64,000 nt of DNA from Cenococcum geophilum 1.58 (taxonomy: Eukaryota > Ascomycota > Dothideomycetes > Gloniales > Gloniaceae): assembly GCA_001692895.1 (NCBI GenBank), contig KV748188.1:806001-870000 (forward strand). The letters are read 5' to 3'. Below are positions 1 through 13,057 of this stretch, in pieces. Under the pieces are notes generated by a model. The model searched no databases. It was not told the origin of the DNA and worked only from the letters and a program-made list of their open reading frames with translations. A program made the translations under genes and the position numbers. Numbering within the stretch: the stretch's first letter is position 1; each line of letters begins with the position of its first letter.

Positions 1-107
1 TATATAGCTTTACTAATTCTATCCTAAACCGTGCCTAAATTAACTAACTAGCTTCTTCTAACTTCTCTCTAAGTAGTTATAATATTGCACTTAAAGCGTC
101 TATAACA
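1..107 (-). repeat. Partial LTR of Gypsy fossil 1
   Basis: Reverse complement of the first about 107 bases of the LTR seen at 57573-57999 and 63576-64000; the inner end matches the TGTTACGG terminus, here mutated. The rest lies outside the window. Confidence 0.85.
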
Positions 108-1599
108 CTATCTCCCTTTTCTCTATCTTTGTTCTTAAAGATCCTAAACATCTCTAGGTTGTTTACTAGAGGTATAATATCCGTCTAATTAATTTAGTTA
201 ATATCGTTGCTTATTATACCTAAAGTTCCTTCCTCTTTAACTGCTCGTCGTGCTCGCACTATTACTACGATATTATCTCTTAGTGAGATTATACTATCTC
301 TGTGTTCTCATTGTTCGAAAAAGGGGTTAGTCTATATTGCGTTAGTAAGTCCATCTTCGCAATAACCGTTTTTTTGCTTAGAGTGCACTAAAGCGAATAT
401 TTATTTGTTTTATAACGTTTGCTCCGTCTCTAATACTAAATATATATAACCTACTACTCTTAATAGTCGTCTAGTTTCTTAATTAATTTATCTTAGGGTT
501 TTATATTTAATCTACTACTATATAGCTAGATAATAAACTGTCTATTACTCTAGCCGAGTTATATTATTCCTATAATGCTAAATAAGAGGCTGCCGATGCT
601 TAATAACGGGCCCTTAACTCTTGTCTTACTGCGTCCGCTTAGTTAATCTATCTTAAGAAGGTTTGTAAGAAGGTCTATTTTAAGAAGTAGAAACTTATAA
701 AATAAGGTTTATAGGAGCTTGGCGATAAAAGAACGGATTTTCCTTTAACTAAAAAGGAAATAGATCTAAGTAGTTTGGCAACTGCTCTTTTTAGGTCCCT
801 CTTAGGTAACTTATTTTTTAGCGATCCTTTCTTATTAATACTACCTAACCTAATCTCTTTTAATACTCCTATACCTTTCCTATAGCGTTTTTTAAATTCT
901 CTAGTAGCTTTTAGGTAGTCTTATTATAGCCTATCCACTTAACCTTATACTATATTTTATTGTTAATATCCTTATAGCTAACGATCTTTAAAACTTGATA
1001 TTTGTCTTCTTCTTGCCCTTTATATATATCTGCTTTATAAACCAGTGGCTTAATATTCCTATATACTAGCTCTAGCATTACAACATACTATATAGAGTAG
1101 ATCTTTATTTTAGTTGGTAGGTTTAACTTAAACATAACTAGTAAAATCCTCTAAATAATTTTAAAAGGTCTTAGTCTAACGTGGTCTAACTTTTTACTTA
1201 GTTATTAACTCTTAAAATTTTATATAGTAGCTATACTTTATCTCCCTCCTTAAGATCTGGTCCCTTAGATCTCTTAATATTATAATACCTTTTTATTCTC
1301 TCTTATACCTTTTTTGCTAATTCTATAAGGTCTATATAAAGATTTATTAACGTCTTTATTCTTTCTTTAGCTATACTACTCGTTTTCTTTACTTATTATA
1401 GTAACAACGATATTCTTAGCTTATACCCGTAATTTGCCTTAAATAGTAATATACCTATTTCTTTTTATAGTATTGCATTATATATAAACTATATAACTAG
1501 TAATAGCGATACCTAATTATTCTATCCGTAATTAATATAATGCCTTACATTAGGAAATTTTTTTTCGGGCTCGTTGTTGCAGTTTGCGGCAATTTGCGG

Positions 1600-1890
1600 C
1601 AAACTGTACGGTCGCGGCAGTCGTATATGGTCTTATGCGGTTTGCGCATTTTGCGGCAAACTGCACAGAGCCTGCGTATTTTGCAGCAACTTGCAGCAAA
1701 CTGCACAGAGCCTACGTATTTTGCAGCAACTTGCAGCAAACTGCACAGAGCCTGCGTATTTTACAGCAACTCGCAGCAAACGCGCAGAGCCTGTATATTT
1801 TACACGTTTTGTATATTTTATATATTTTATATATTTTACACATTTTACATATTTTACACATTTTATATTTTGCATATTTTATATTCCTAT
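1600..1890. repeat. Short tandem repeats, left part of TIR element
   Basis: About three copies of a 40-45 bp unit containing CAGCAACTTGCAGCAAACTG and a CACAGAGCCTG core (about 1640-1790), followed by degenerate repeats of TATATTTTACACATTTTA (about 1795-1885). Confidence 0.8.
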
Positions 1891-2025
1891 ATAACTATAT
1901 AAAATGTAGAGCTATTTATTAAGCAATTAAGATAAGGGGGATACCCTTTACAAAGGCTCCAAATCATCAATTAGCGGTATTCCTAACGATCTGCTGGCTG
2001 TGTACCGATTTCCTAACTAGGCCTA

Positions 2026-2272
2026 GTGCCTGCCTGCCTGCCTGCCTGCCTACCTATCTGTCTGTTTATCTGTCTGTACCTGCCTATGCCTACCTGCCTA
2101 TGCCTACTGTCTATGCCTACTATCTGTGCATACCTGTCTGTGCCTACTGTCTGTGCCTACCTGTCTGTACCTACCTATCTGTGCTACCTGTTTATGCCTA
2201 CCTGTCTATACCTACCGTCTATGCCTACCGTCTGTGCCTCCTATCTGTGCTACTGTCTATGCCTACCTGTCT
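2026..2272. repeat. TGCC/TACCTGTCTG low-complexity array
   Basis: A degenerate pyrimidine-rich array built on TGCCTACC and CTGTCTGTACC words, beginning with a pure run of the tetramer TGCC. Not coding despite an open frame over it. Confidence 0.85.
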
Positions 2273-2379
2273 GTAATTTGGGGGAAAGGTCGGCCCGATT
2301 AAAGGCTCCGCCTAATTTAATTAATCGATTAATCGTATTAATTTGAATCGTTCTCTACGGCCGTTCGCTGGCTGTATAT

Positions 2380-2575
2380 TCGAACGGTGGTCGTCTGGCT
2401 CTGGCGACGGTTAATAGTCGTCTGGTTCTAGCGACGGTCGACAGTTATCTGGTTCTAGCAACGGTCAACGGTTGTCTGGTTCTGGCAACGGTCAACAGTC
2501 GTCTAGTTCTGGCGACGGTCGACGGTTGTCTGTGTTCTGGCGACGGTCGACGGTCGTCTAGTTCTGGCGACGGTC
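2380..2575. repeat. About 30-bp tandem array (GTCTGGTTCTGGCGACGGTC)
   Basis: About six degenerate copies of a unit of roughly 30 bp with the core GTCTGGTTCTGGCGACGGTC followed by a GACGGTC or CAACGGT tail. Confidence 0.8.
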
Positions 2576-2689
2576 CTCAGCTGGCTGCCGTTCTGGTGCC
2601 TCCCCTAGGTAGGAAGGATGTAAGGAAGAAAGGTAAAAAATAAAGGTGGCTACCTAGGTATATAGATAAGGGGTACACTTAGCAGAGGC

Positions 2690-3585
2690 ACGTGTAGAGG
2701 CTATCGGGAATATAGCGGGGACCCGATGCAGAGCTTCGTGTAGAGCTCCGTATGTCGCGCAAAGCCTCGTGCAGAGCCTCTGTACGGTAGAGCTTCGTGT
2801 AGAGCTTCGTGCAGAGCTTCGTGTAAAGCCTCCGTATGTAAGGCTTCGCGCAAAGCCTCGTGCAGAGCCTCTGTTACGTAGAGCTTCGTGTAGAGCCTTG
2901 TGTAGAGCTTCGTGCAGAGCTTCGTGTAGAGCCTCATGCAGAGCCTTGTGCAAAGCTTCGTGTAGAGCTTCGTGTTAGAGCCTCGCGCCAAAGCTTCGTG
3001 CAGAGCTTTGTGTAGAGCTTCGTGTAGAGCTTCGTGTAAGAGCTTCGTGTAGAGCTTTATGCAAAGCTTCGTGCAGAGCTTCGTGTAGAGCTTCGTGCAG
3101 GAGCTCGTGTTAGAGCTTCGTGTAGAGCTTTATGCAGAGCTCGTTGTAGAGCTTCGTGTAGAGCTTCGTGTAGAGCTTCGTGTAGAGCTTCGTGTAGAGC
3201 CTTCGTGTAGAGGCTTCGTGTAGAGCTTCGTGTAGAGCTTCGTGTAGAGCCTCGTGTAGAGCTTCGTGCAAAGCTTCGTGTAGAGCTTCGTGCAAAGCTT
3301 CGTGTAGAGCTTCGTGCAGGCCTCGTGTAGAAGCTTCGTGCAAAGCTTCGTGTAGAGCTTCGTGCAGAGCCTCGTGTAGAGCTTCGTGCAGAGCCTCGTA
3401 CAGAGCCTCTATACGCAGAGCTTCGTATAGAGGCTTCGTGCAGAGCTTCGTGCAGAGCTTCGTGCAGAGCTTCGTGTAGAGCTTTGTGCAGAGCCTCGTG
3501 CAGAGCTTCGTGCAGAGCTTCGTGTAGAGCTTTGTGCAGAGCTTCGTGCAGAGCTTTGTGTAGAGCTTCGTGTAGAGCTTTATAG
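2690..3585. repeat. 12-bp tandem array (AGAGCTTCGTGT), about 70 copies
   Basis: A 12-bp unit, AGAGCTTCGTGT or AGAGCTTCGTGC, repeated for some 0.9 kb with scattered point variants and a few one-base slips. Because the period is a multiple of three, the minus strand can be read as a His-Glu-Ala-Leu repeat; slips break this frame several times, so I do not treat it as a gene. Confidence 0.9.
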
Positions 3586-6500
3586 TATTTTTGTTGCGTT
3601 TTTATTGCAGCCGAAAAATTAGGGTCTACTTAAGTCGCAATTTGCGGCGATTTATATGGGTAGCCTATGTATTTGTAGCAAATCGCCGCAAGTTGCCGCA
3701 AATCGCTAAAATCGCGACTTACGCAGGTTTTGCAGACCCCGATTTTCGCTTGCGACAACGTGCCCAAAAAAAAATTTCCTGATGTAGATACTGTTCTAGT
3801 GTCTAATTTAATCTTTCTATTTAACTATCTGTCTATAGGTAATATGCAGTAGAAGTTACTGCTTAAATTTCCTACTCCGCTAAGAATACCTCCTAAAATG
3901 CTGCTATAAATCTTAAATCTCTATCCGATATAATCTTACTTAGTGCTTTATGTCTTATAAACACTTCTTTAATATAGATTTTAGTGACATCCTCCGCTAA
4001 GATTTCTTCTATGCATACTATAAAGTAGCCCTACTTAGTTAACTTATTTACTATTATTAAGATTATATTATAATCTTATCCAGTAATAGGGTTTCTTAAC
4101 TTTAGTAACTTAATAATAAAGTCCTATAATATAACCTCCTATAGTCTTTCTAGTATTTTAATAGGTTGTAGCCCTCTATATAGCTTATGCCTTATTAGTT
4201 TATTTCTCTAGTAATCTAAATACTTCTTTATTACTTTTCTTGCGATATTCTAGATTCTATTAATAATGTATTCTTCTTAAAGTCTTAACATTAAGCCTAT
4301 TGCTCTATTGTGTCCCTAAGTTATTCCCTTATAGAAGTCTTCTATAAAATGCTCTGCTATGCTTCTTAGGATATACTTCGCTTCCCTATACTTATATAGT
4401 ATTTCTTCTTTTAGATATTCTAACTATTTTCCTAGCTATGCTTTAAAGATTCTTTATGCCTAAAAGCTTTCTGGTATCTTATAGACTCTTTCTAGTTTAT
4501 TATCCTCTTAAGTTGCTACTAGCTTAGGGTGATTATATCTAATTAATCCATCCTTATTTCTGCGTAGCATTACTCCTAATAGTTTCTCGTCATTTTATAG
4601 TTTAGCCTTTCTGCTAAGTATATCTACTCTTATATTTTTAGTTCCTTTAGTATATTAAATCTTAAAATAGTATTCTGTAAGTATCTCTGCCTATCTAACT
4701 TATCTTTAATTAAGTTCTTTTATTATTAGGAACCCTATTAGGTTCTTATAATCCGTCTTAACTATAAATAGTTTCTTTACGCCTTATAAGAATGCTCTCT
4801 ATTTCTTAAATACTATAACTATACCTAATAACTCCTTATTATAAACGTCATAGTTTAACTCTAGTAGTATTATCTTCCTACTATAGTATACTACTGGGTG
4901 CTATGTATTCTTATACTTCTATAGCAAGCATACTCCTAGTATGTAGTTTAATGCGTCCGTTTTTATAACCGTGTCTAGTTCTAGTTAATAGATTTTAAGA
5001 ATTAGCTCCTAGGTAAATAACTCCTTAAGTTCTTTAAATAACTTCCTTTATTTATCTCCCTATGCCTATAGTTCCTCTTTCTTTATAAGCCTAGTAAATA
5101 GTTTAATATTTTTTAACTATTATGCTATAAACCTTCTATAGTAGTTACAAAACCCTAAGAATAATCTTAACTGCGTTATATTCTCTGGTTCTTGCTAACT
5201 CACTATAGCTTTAATCTTCTTTAAGTCTATACTAATATAACCTAGTTTAATAATAAATCTATCAAAATTGGTCTTTCTTATAAAGAACTTGCATTTCTTA
5301 ATTGCTACTAGCATCTGTTCTTCTTATAGTCTCTTTAAACCCTATTTAACGTATTCCCCATATTCTTTCTTAGTTATTAAGTAGATAATAATATTATTAA
5401 AGTATGCTATAATAAACTTATTAAGGTGCTCTCCTAATACGCTATTAATTCTTTTCTAAAATATTACTAGTATATTTGTTAATCCGAATTATATAACTAA
5501 TAGTTTATATAGTCCTTCTCTTAACCTAAAAACTGCCTTTTATTTATTACCTTCCTTAATTCTAATCTAATGGTATGCCTATCTTAGATCTATCTTTATA
5601 AAGATTTACACATTGCCTATCTAATCTTAGATTTCGCTAATTAAGGGTAAAGGATATCTATCCTTCTAAGTAATACTATTTAACTATTTATAGTTAATGC
5701 ATAACCTAAGCTTTCTATTTTTCTTTAATACGAATAGTACTGGATAACCTGCTAATAACTATAATAGTTTAATATATTCCTTTTATAAGTTTTTTTAAAC
5801 AAACTCTTTAAGTGCGCTTGCCTTCTCTTAAGTAAGCTTATAGGTTAGAAAGAACCTTAGACTTATTCCTAGTTCTAACTCTATTTTATAGTCCTATACT
5901 ATATAATCTGCTAGCTTTTTACTTTTTAGGCTTTATAGTTTCTTACTATATTTATAGTAATATAACTTAAGCCTCGCTTAATCTCCTTATATATTGCTCT
6001 AACTTAGTACTATACTAACTTAGTTTACTATTGCATTTTACGGCGTTAAGTATTTTTAATATTAATTTAACCTATAATCTAATTAATTCTTAGATTATAT
6101 TCCTATAACTAAGGCATTCCTAATACTGCCTTATCCCGTCTTAATAGTAGGATATTAAAAGACATATTAATCCGTCTTTCTTTAACGGTTATCTAAATAG
6201 GTCCTATTTTAAGATTAATAATCCCTCCTCTATAGGCTATTAGATCTCCTAAAATTATAACTAATAGGTAAGATTACTCCTTCTATCTATAAGGTAATCC
6301 TATTCTCTTAACTACTGCTAGTAAGATATAGTTCTATATTACTTTACTATCTATTAGCGCTTTAAACTACTAATTTTACTATTTAACTTATAAATTTAGA
6401 TGCTATCCTTAAATTCCTTTAAGGGTTTAAGGCTCTACTACTAGCTCCCTTTAATTTTATAGGCCTCTACTTTTCCTAACTATTAGCTACTTAATCCTAT

Positions 6501-6907
6501 TATATTTAACCCGCTCTTTAGCTAATACCTAGTTCGCTTTTTATCCTTAATATACTATAGACACGTGTTCTCTAAGCACTCCTACTACTATTATCTATCT
6601 AAGCATTCTTCCGTAAGGAATCTTCCTAGTTAAAGTATTAAGTCTCCTAACTCTTAAACTTCTATTAGATGCTATCTATATATATATTTAGTATTCCTAT
6701 ACTATTACTTATCTAGCGCCTAATACATCCTTATAGGGTATTTTTAATTCTTTTCCTTTAGATTTTTGTGCATTTTATATATATTATCTACGCATATAAT
6801 CTATAATAGCGTATAATATACTAGGTGCTTTAGGTTAACTCTTAACTTATTTTTATTCTTAAGTTTAAACCTTTATTATATTAATCTAAATGTTATAACT
6901 TTATTTA

Positions 6908-7093
6908 TGTTGGAAACACAGGGTAACTCACCAATAACGACTACTCGAGTAGGGTTACAGTGATGTTGGTTAATTCTTCTTAATAGGAATAAGGAAAGGG
7001 GTGAGGATCTTAAGGTTCCTCACCACGCTAGGACCACGTCGACACGTGACGGCAATATACTTCATGCGACGGCAACTTGCCTTATTCCTAACA
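6908..7093 (-). repeat. LTR of Copia fossil 1 (3' LTR in element sense)
   Basis: 186 bp, starts TGTTGGAAACAC and ends CCTAACA. Less mutated than its partner at 12872-13057. Confidence 0.88.
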
Positions 7094-7264
7094 CTAGCAA
7101 CTCTTCTTTTTATAGTTGCTATATATATATATACAAACAGACAGTATATAACAATACTAGACAATATGCAATAAAACCAGATAATATGCAACAAAGCGGT
7201 AGTTAGTAGAATTTGGTGGATAACGTAAAGACGGGTAGGCCGCTAAGACGCTAGTAGTAAGCGA

Positions 7265-7419
7265 GCCAATGGCGATTTTCCATACCGGGTATAGAAAATC
7301 CTAATTAGTTAGCAGAAGTTTATACCGCCACCTAAATTAATTAGGCGCGGCGCTCTTAGCAAGGATCTAACTAATTAGACAACTTTAATCGGCGGTTAAA
7401 GTTCTATAAGATCTTAACT
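7265..7419 (-). other. Hairpin-bearing 3' untranslated module of Copia fossil 1
   Basis: Between the RNase H region and the 3' LTR. Read on the minus strand it holds an inverted repeat around AACTTTAA...TTAAAGTT and, at 7274-7300, a near-perfect palindrome with GATTTTC/GAAAATC arms around a CCCGG centre. The same sequence (about three quarters identical by eye) occurs at 27831-27999 in an unrelated Gypsy element. Confidence 0.75.
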
Positions 7420-10400
7420 TCTCTAAATTTCCCTCTTAACCCAACCTTTAACTTATATACGTAGAGTATTTATATTAACAAACGTCTCTAGTGCCTTATT
7501 TAGGTTTGCCTTCGTTATCGCATCTACTAGGTTATCTTAGCCATTAATCCATTAGATCTTAAAGAGTTCTTAACGCTTATAGAACTGCCGAAGTGCTATA
7601 ATATCGATTATAAGACGCTTCTTCTTTGTAGTACTAAGCTTAACTAAACACTTATAGAGGGAATATAAGTTGGTGCATATAATTATAGGGATAGTGGGAA
7701 GTTTAAGCCAGTCTATAATTATCTTAAGAGTAGTTTTAATTGCAATTGCTATATTAACTCCGCTAACTATTTTATATATCTCTAACGCTAGAACGCTTTA
7801 AGTAATGCGCTTACTCTTAGTTAAGCTCTAATAGATGAGGTTGCTATAGATTATAAAGTCATTCTCTCTGGTAGATTCGTTTATAATAATAATCTTATAT
7901 CCTAGCTAGGAGCTAAAATCTTTATTATTTATAAACGATCTATTAATAAATACGAAGAGCTTAGCGGTAGGAAGGTTAATAGGCATATAGAGTAGTCCCC
8001 TATTAAGATGGTTTATTTGCTAGGAAAGACACTTATTTAGGGTAAAAACGTTATCCTTAGTTAGTTCCTGGTGTTAAGCGGCAATAAAGAGATTAAAGGA
8101 AGCCTTAGGTTAATAGATAGAAGCTATATAAGCTCCGCGAGCGCGTTACTCCACATATCCTTACTTTAGAGAATTAACGTTAATAATATTAATCTTCTTA
8201 CCTTAACCCTTCTGGCGTAAAGCAATAGAGCCCTTATTTAGGGAGAGGATATATCTATTAAAGAGTAATGGTGTTACTAAATTAAGTCTTTCCTTTAGCT
8301 TTACTATAAGGTTTACCTTTACTAGCTTATCTTCTTTAAGAGCTAAGAATTGGTCGTCTCCTAAGATAATTATATTATCCGTTTATATGCTAACGATTCC
8401 AAATAGAGTTCCTATAGTTATAATAAGGAAGTAGGGATTAAATATAGAAGTAGTTATTAAAAGCTTCTCCTTATAGTGCTTACTATAGGTAGCCTACCAA
8501 TAAGTTCCTACCTCTGCGATTCTATATAATAGCTTAAGTATAACTATAATTATATCCTTGGGATATTAGTAGCAAATTTGCTCTAGAAGGTATGCTAGTA
8601 TTAAGTGCTAAAGGCGCGTCTCTAATTAGGTGTAGGCCTAAGTAATATCTTATAGGTAAACCGCTATTCTATTCTTTATTAAGGAGGGAGCTAGCGTAAT
8701 AATNACTNATTNACTAGCTTNTTAAATTATAGGGGATTATATAAGNATTACTTCCTTACCGTTATTATTATAACCTTAAATAACTAGCCTTAACTTCTTA
8801 AATGGGGTATTAGTAGCTTTGCCTTTAATCTTATTAACTATTCTTAACTTAAATATGCGGACTCTATTAAACTTAGTAAGGTCGTATTTCTTAAATTTAA
8901 AGACTTCTCTTGTAATAAGACCGTCGATCTCCTACTTATTAGATACTTAGAAAGGAGCTCCTAAAGTTATAATGCGGCCTTCCTTTTAGAACTATTTTGC
9001 GAGTTTAAAGTTACCCTTCTCTTTAGCTGTTATAAAGGCCATTAATAGTTCATCTCCATTCTTAATAGTGGTAATAAATTGCTCTTTAAAATTAATAAGA
9101 TATTGGCAATTTCGTAATCCCTTTAGGCGACCTCTACCGCGTTATAGTTGCGGTATATCTACTACAATTATATTAGAATCGCCTTCGCCTTCTAGAGCAC
9201 GTTAATTATAGTTCTCCTTTAAGGTATCCTCTAGGGCATCCTATAAAGGCTTAGAGCTATTATCCCTATAGTAGGGCTTAATAACAGTTAAGCGGAATTA
9301 AGTAGGTCTATAGGGTATCTAAAGAGTATAAGTTTAACCATTAATTACAATGAGTTTATGTAGGCCTAACCATTCTCCCTTTTTACGCTATACGCGTACC
9401 TCTAATTAAAGTGGCAGATTAAGCGTAGTTAAGGTATTTAGGCTATTTCTTATTCCTAGTGCGTCGTTAACCTAGCGCGTAGCGTAGAAACGTCATACCT
9501 CCTTCATTACCTTATAAATAGCCTTAGCTTATTACGTAATAGAAGGAGATAGTAGAGAATCGTTAGTTATTTAAGGGTAGGCGCTAAAGACTAGCAACGT
9601 AGGTACGAGCCTATTTAGGCCAGCGGTATTGTTAACAGCCTTAATAGCCATCTGTAGGATAAGCTCTTCACTAATACCCTCTAGTTCTAAAGAAATAATC
9701 TTATATACGCGGCGTAATGGCGTATAATATTATTCTACTTTTTTAATACTATTATATGCCTTAACGGGGACTTCCTTAACCTTAATTATTATTACCTTTG
9801 CCTATTATTAAAACTTCGTAGATAAGAAGTTCTTTTTTATATTATAAATAATTTTATTAGGGGGTCCTAGGTAGACATTAATCCAGTATAATTAAAGAGT
9901 ATCCTATATATTCCTAGCTAATATATCTTTTAAAAAGCGTGCGGCTTAGAAGGAGGTTAAAAAGTTAATAACTTAGAGTACTAGCTTGCCGCTAAGATAT
10001 ATAACATCTATAATAATGTAGAAGTTAAAGTTATAGTTATCTTTAAGAGTAAACTTAAATTAGCTAGGGGACTTCTAGTTTATTTAGTAGTGGTAGCAGT
10101 ACTTTATAAAATATTTAATTACCTTAACCTTAACTTTATAACCTACTCGCTAAAAGACCCTAAGTAATTAGTAAATAGATAGGTGGCTAAAACAACGGTG
10201 TAGTTAACGTAACTCTAACTCGGTTAGGTAGCTCTAAGTAACGCTCCTTTCTAGCTGTTAAAGGAGCAACTAAGGGTAACCCTACTTGCGTATAACGGGC
10301 ACCTAATTATTTCCCTAGACAAGCATATTCTTAAGGTTGTTAAGCTTAATACTTAATTTATTTATATTTTAGATATAGAATAGAAATAGGGTGTTTATAA

Positions 10401-12871
10401 AGATAATATAGAAAGTAATATATCCTAACGGGGTTTAGACCTTAATTATACTAAAAGAAATTGTAGTACCCTTACTAAAGCGAATTATATATTGGCCTGC
10501 GGTTAATTGGTTAATTTAAATAAAGCTATTAAGCTGCTAAAGAGCTTAAACTTAAGGCTTTCCTACTATAGATACTCCTGCGGCTCTAGTATCTGGCATA
10601 ATGCTATAGAAGACATTCGCCGAGTATCTATCGTTAAAGGAGAACACGGAACTTTCCTTTAGCTTATTAAAGATATCTAACTTTATAATAGAATGGAGCG
10701 TAGATTAGTTATTAAGGATAGCAACGGTTTATATACTATTTACCTTACCATACTTAGTAAAGTATTAGTTAGGAAAGTAGTCCTTAATTTCTATATCTAT
10801 AAGGAGCTATTCGGCCTTGTTAACCTTACCCTTAAGATCTTTTTTGCCTTTATATTAAACCAGGAAGTTTTAGAAGTAGGCTATAGTAACCTCTTAGTTT
10901 TTGACGTTTTGTATACTCTAGCAAAACCTATTATATGCCTCCTTTCGTCTATTAAGAGGGTGTCTAGTTAACTAGCAATTTAGCTTCTTATAAATATAGC
11001 ACTTTTTCTAACAATTGCTCTAAAGTAAACCTCCACAAGGACCTCTATAATTACCTTATAGTTAACGTTAATTATACCCTTTACTATATCCCCTACCACG
11101 TCTACTATATATTTAATCAGTCCAGTTATAATTATATTAGTCGGCCGGGTTAATTAAGGTAGGTTAGAGTTAGGCATTAAATTACTATACTTCTTAAGAG
11201 CGTAGAGCGGTGCTAATAGAGGATCTTAATTAAGTATATACTCCTTTATAAGTACTTACAAGGTTAAAGAGAGCGAGATTGTATTCTTTAATACCTTAGT
11301 ATACGCTAATAACTTAATCGCGTAGGCTAAGGTCCTCTTAATATAATTTAGATAAACTACGCTAAATTATCTAAAGTTAATTAAAGAGCTTTTAAAGATA
11401 ATTAAGCCAAGAGATACCTGGGTTCGTAGCAATAATTCTTAAAAAGGTAGTCTCTCTCCACTCCAACATATATTGCTGCTTATTCTCTTCTATTTTAAAG
11501 TAGTATCTTATCTCATATATTATTCGGTTAAAATTATATCCTTTTTCTACTAAATAATTATAATAGAAGGTACTGGCGCGGCCCTTAAGTATAACGGAAT
11601 AGGCGTTATAATATTAGTTAGGTTCTAGTCCAACCTTCTAGTAATAGTTATAGAAGATACGCAGCTTCGAATTAAGGATGTTATACAGTTCCCCGCTAAA
11701 CTTCTTCTTCTGGTCTATATAGAACTTTATAAGCTCTATAAGTATTTTTAAGGTGCCTCTAAGTAGTATTAGACTATATTAAAATTACATTAAAGATTAA
11801 GGTAAGGATTGCTTTATAGGCTGTAGTAGAGATATAGGGCTTAGTGGAACACGGTATAATACCTGATCTTCCTATAGTAGAGTTTAAAGGTTATTAAATC
11901 GCAAAGTAAGGGGATCTTGCGCTTGCTCTTAAGGGGTAGTAGTTAATGTTGCTAGTTAAATTAGTAGATCCTAGGGAGCTAGAGATAGAGGTAAAAGCAA
12001 TAAATACGGAACGTAAGAACTTATACCTAAAGCAATAGAATTAAAGCGCGTCTCTATTAGCGTATTATTTAGATTTTATTATAAGTTAAGCTTCCTCTTA
12101 GTGCGTAGTTAGTGCTTAACCTTTTATAGAGTCCATTTGTACTCTTCTTTTACATCAATAACTTACTCCTAGATATTATCTCTAATAGCACCCCTATCTA
12201 TAGGGACAAATACTTTATTCTCCTAAAGGAAGTTACGGAAGTCTTATACAACGTCCTTCTTTGCAAGAGCCTATATTTCCTTTATCTATTTAACAAAGTC
12301 CTCCTTTATATAACACTATAGCTCGGTATCATTATATTCGCTGTCTATATAGTGTACTATGCAATATACTAAGAATCTATTTAGGTCCTATTCCTCAGCG
12401 TTTATAGGGTTAATGTCTGTGTCCTATATCTCCGGGTTAATGCTTTTCTCATACTTCTTTGGGTAGGTTAACGCCATAGTAGGTATAAAATTAACGGGGT
12501 ATCGTACGTCAAAGGTAGGTAGGGTTTTTGGCTTTATAGAATCTCGTAGGTTTACTATCAAAAGGTAGGCAATTAAGATGTTGTTAACGCGTTTCGGACG
12601 TTAACTTTAGGACCGTAGGTTTAGTGACACTTCTAACCTAAAGTACTCGACCAAATCTTCGTATACGTAGTTGTTTTGCGTAATAAACGCAACTTAGTAT
12701 CTCCTAGTACTCAGTAATACTTCTATTACTAGTTTTCCGCAAGTCTAAGGTAGTATAGTATTGCCGGGATCCATTCCATATAAGCGCATATAGCACCCCT
12801 ATACGAGACTGTCTCTTCTGTTCGAAAACCTAGCTACTCTATAGTTAACTATATATTCAACCACTAATTAG

Positions 12872-13057
12872 TATTAGAAATACAGGGTAACTTACTAATA
12901 ACAACTACTTAAGTAGGGTTATAGTAATATTGGTTAATTCTTCTTAATAGGAATAAGGAAAGGGGTGAGGATTTTAAGGTTCCTCACCACGCTAGGACTA
13001 CGTCAACACGTGACGGCAATATACTTTATGCAACGGCAACTTGCCTCATTCCCGACA
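12872..13057 (-). repeat. LTR of Copia fossil 1 (5' LTR in element sense)
   Basis: Partner of 6908-7093, with several additional C-to-T/G-to-A type differences; ends in CGACA next to the ATTTA target duplication. Confidence 0.88.

Larger units (their letters stand above)
1548..3784. mobile_element. Non-autonomous TIR DNA element packed with tandem arrays (TA target site)
   Basis: 2237 bp bounded by terminal inverted repeats of about 23 bp (1548-1570 against 3762-3784), with looser similarity for some ten bases further in. TA flanks both ends (1546-1547 and 3785-3786). The related Gypsy copy near 62135 shows the unoccupied site with a single TA, confirming both ends and a TA target duplication, as in the Tc1/mariner-pogo group. 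Subterminal GCGGCAA-type repeats lie at both ends. No transposase is visible; the interior is four kinds of tandem repeat. Open frames over the arrays are by-products of the repeat period. Confidence 0.85.
6908..13057 (-). mobile_element. Copia fossil 1, nested in Gypsy fossil 1
   Basis: 6150 bp with LTRs at 6908-7093 and 12872-13057 and a perfect 5-bp target duplication ATTTA (6903-6907 and 13058-13062). Reading on the minus strand gives gag near 12500-10700, then protease and integrase, reverse transcriptase (about 8700-8000) and RNase H (about 7900-7450). Same family as the element at 20724-26785, in opposite orientation. Layout looks whole but all frames are broken many times in RIP style. 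A cluster of N bases lies at 8704-8746. Confidence 0.9.

Noticed and set aside
2026-2346. 106-codon Cys/Pro/Leu-rich frame
   Set aside because: Follows from the TGCC/TACCTG repeat composition; no domain or start context.
3110-3343. Minus-strand frame encoding a His-Glu-Ala-Leu repeat protein
   Set aside because: It is the direct translation of the 12-bp tandem array; slips break the frame and there is no independent sign of coding.
2690-3585. CRISPR-like array
   Set aside because: Units are contiguous 12-mers with no spacers, in a eukaryotic genome.
8704-8746. Scattered N bases as a biological signal (also near 56234, 56509 and 61812)
   Set aside because: Most simply unresolved consensus bases in repeated DNA.
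10693-10971. A 92-codon plus-strand frame, with a close match at 22768-23046 on the minus strand
   Set aside because: Both are antisense to gag of the same Copia family; shared length follows from homology of the elements, not from an antisense gene as far as sequence alone can show.
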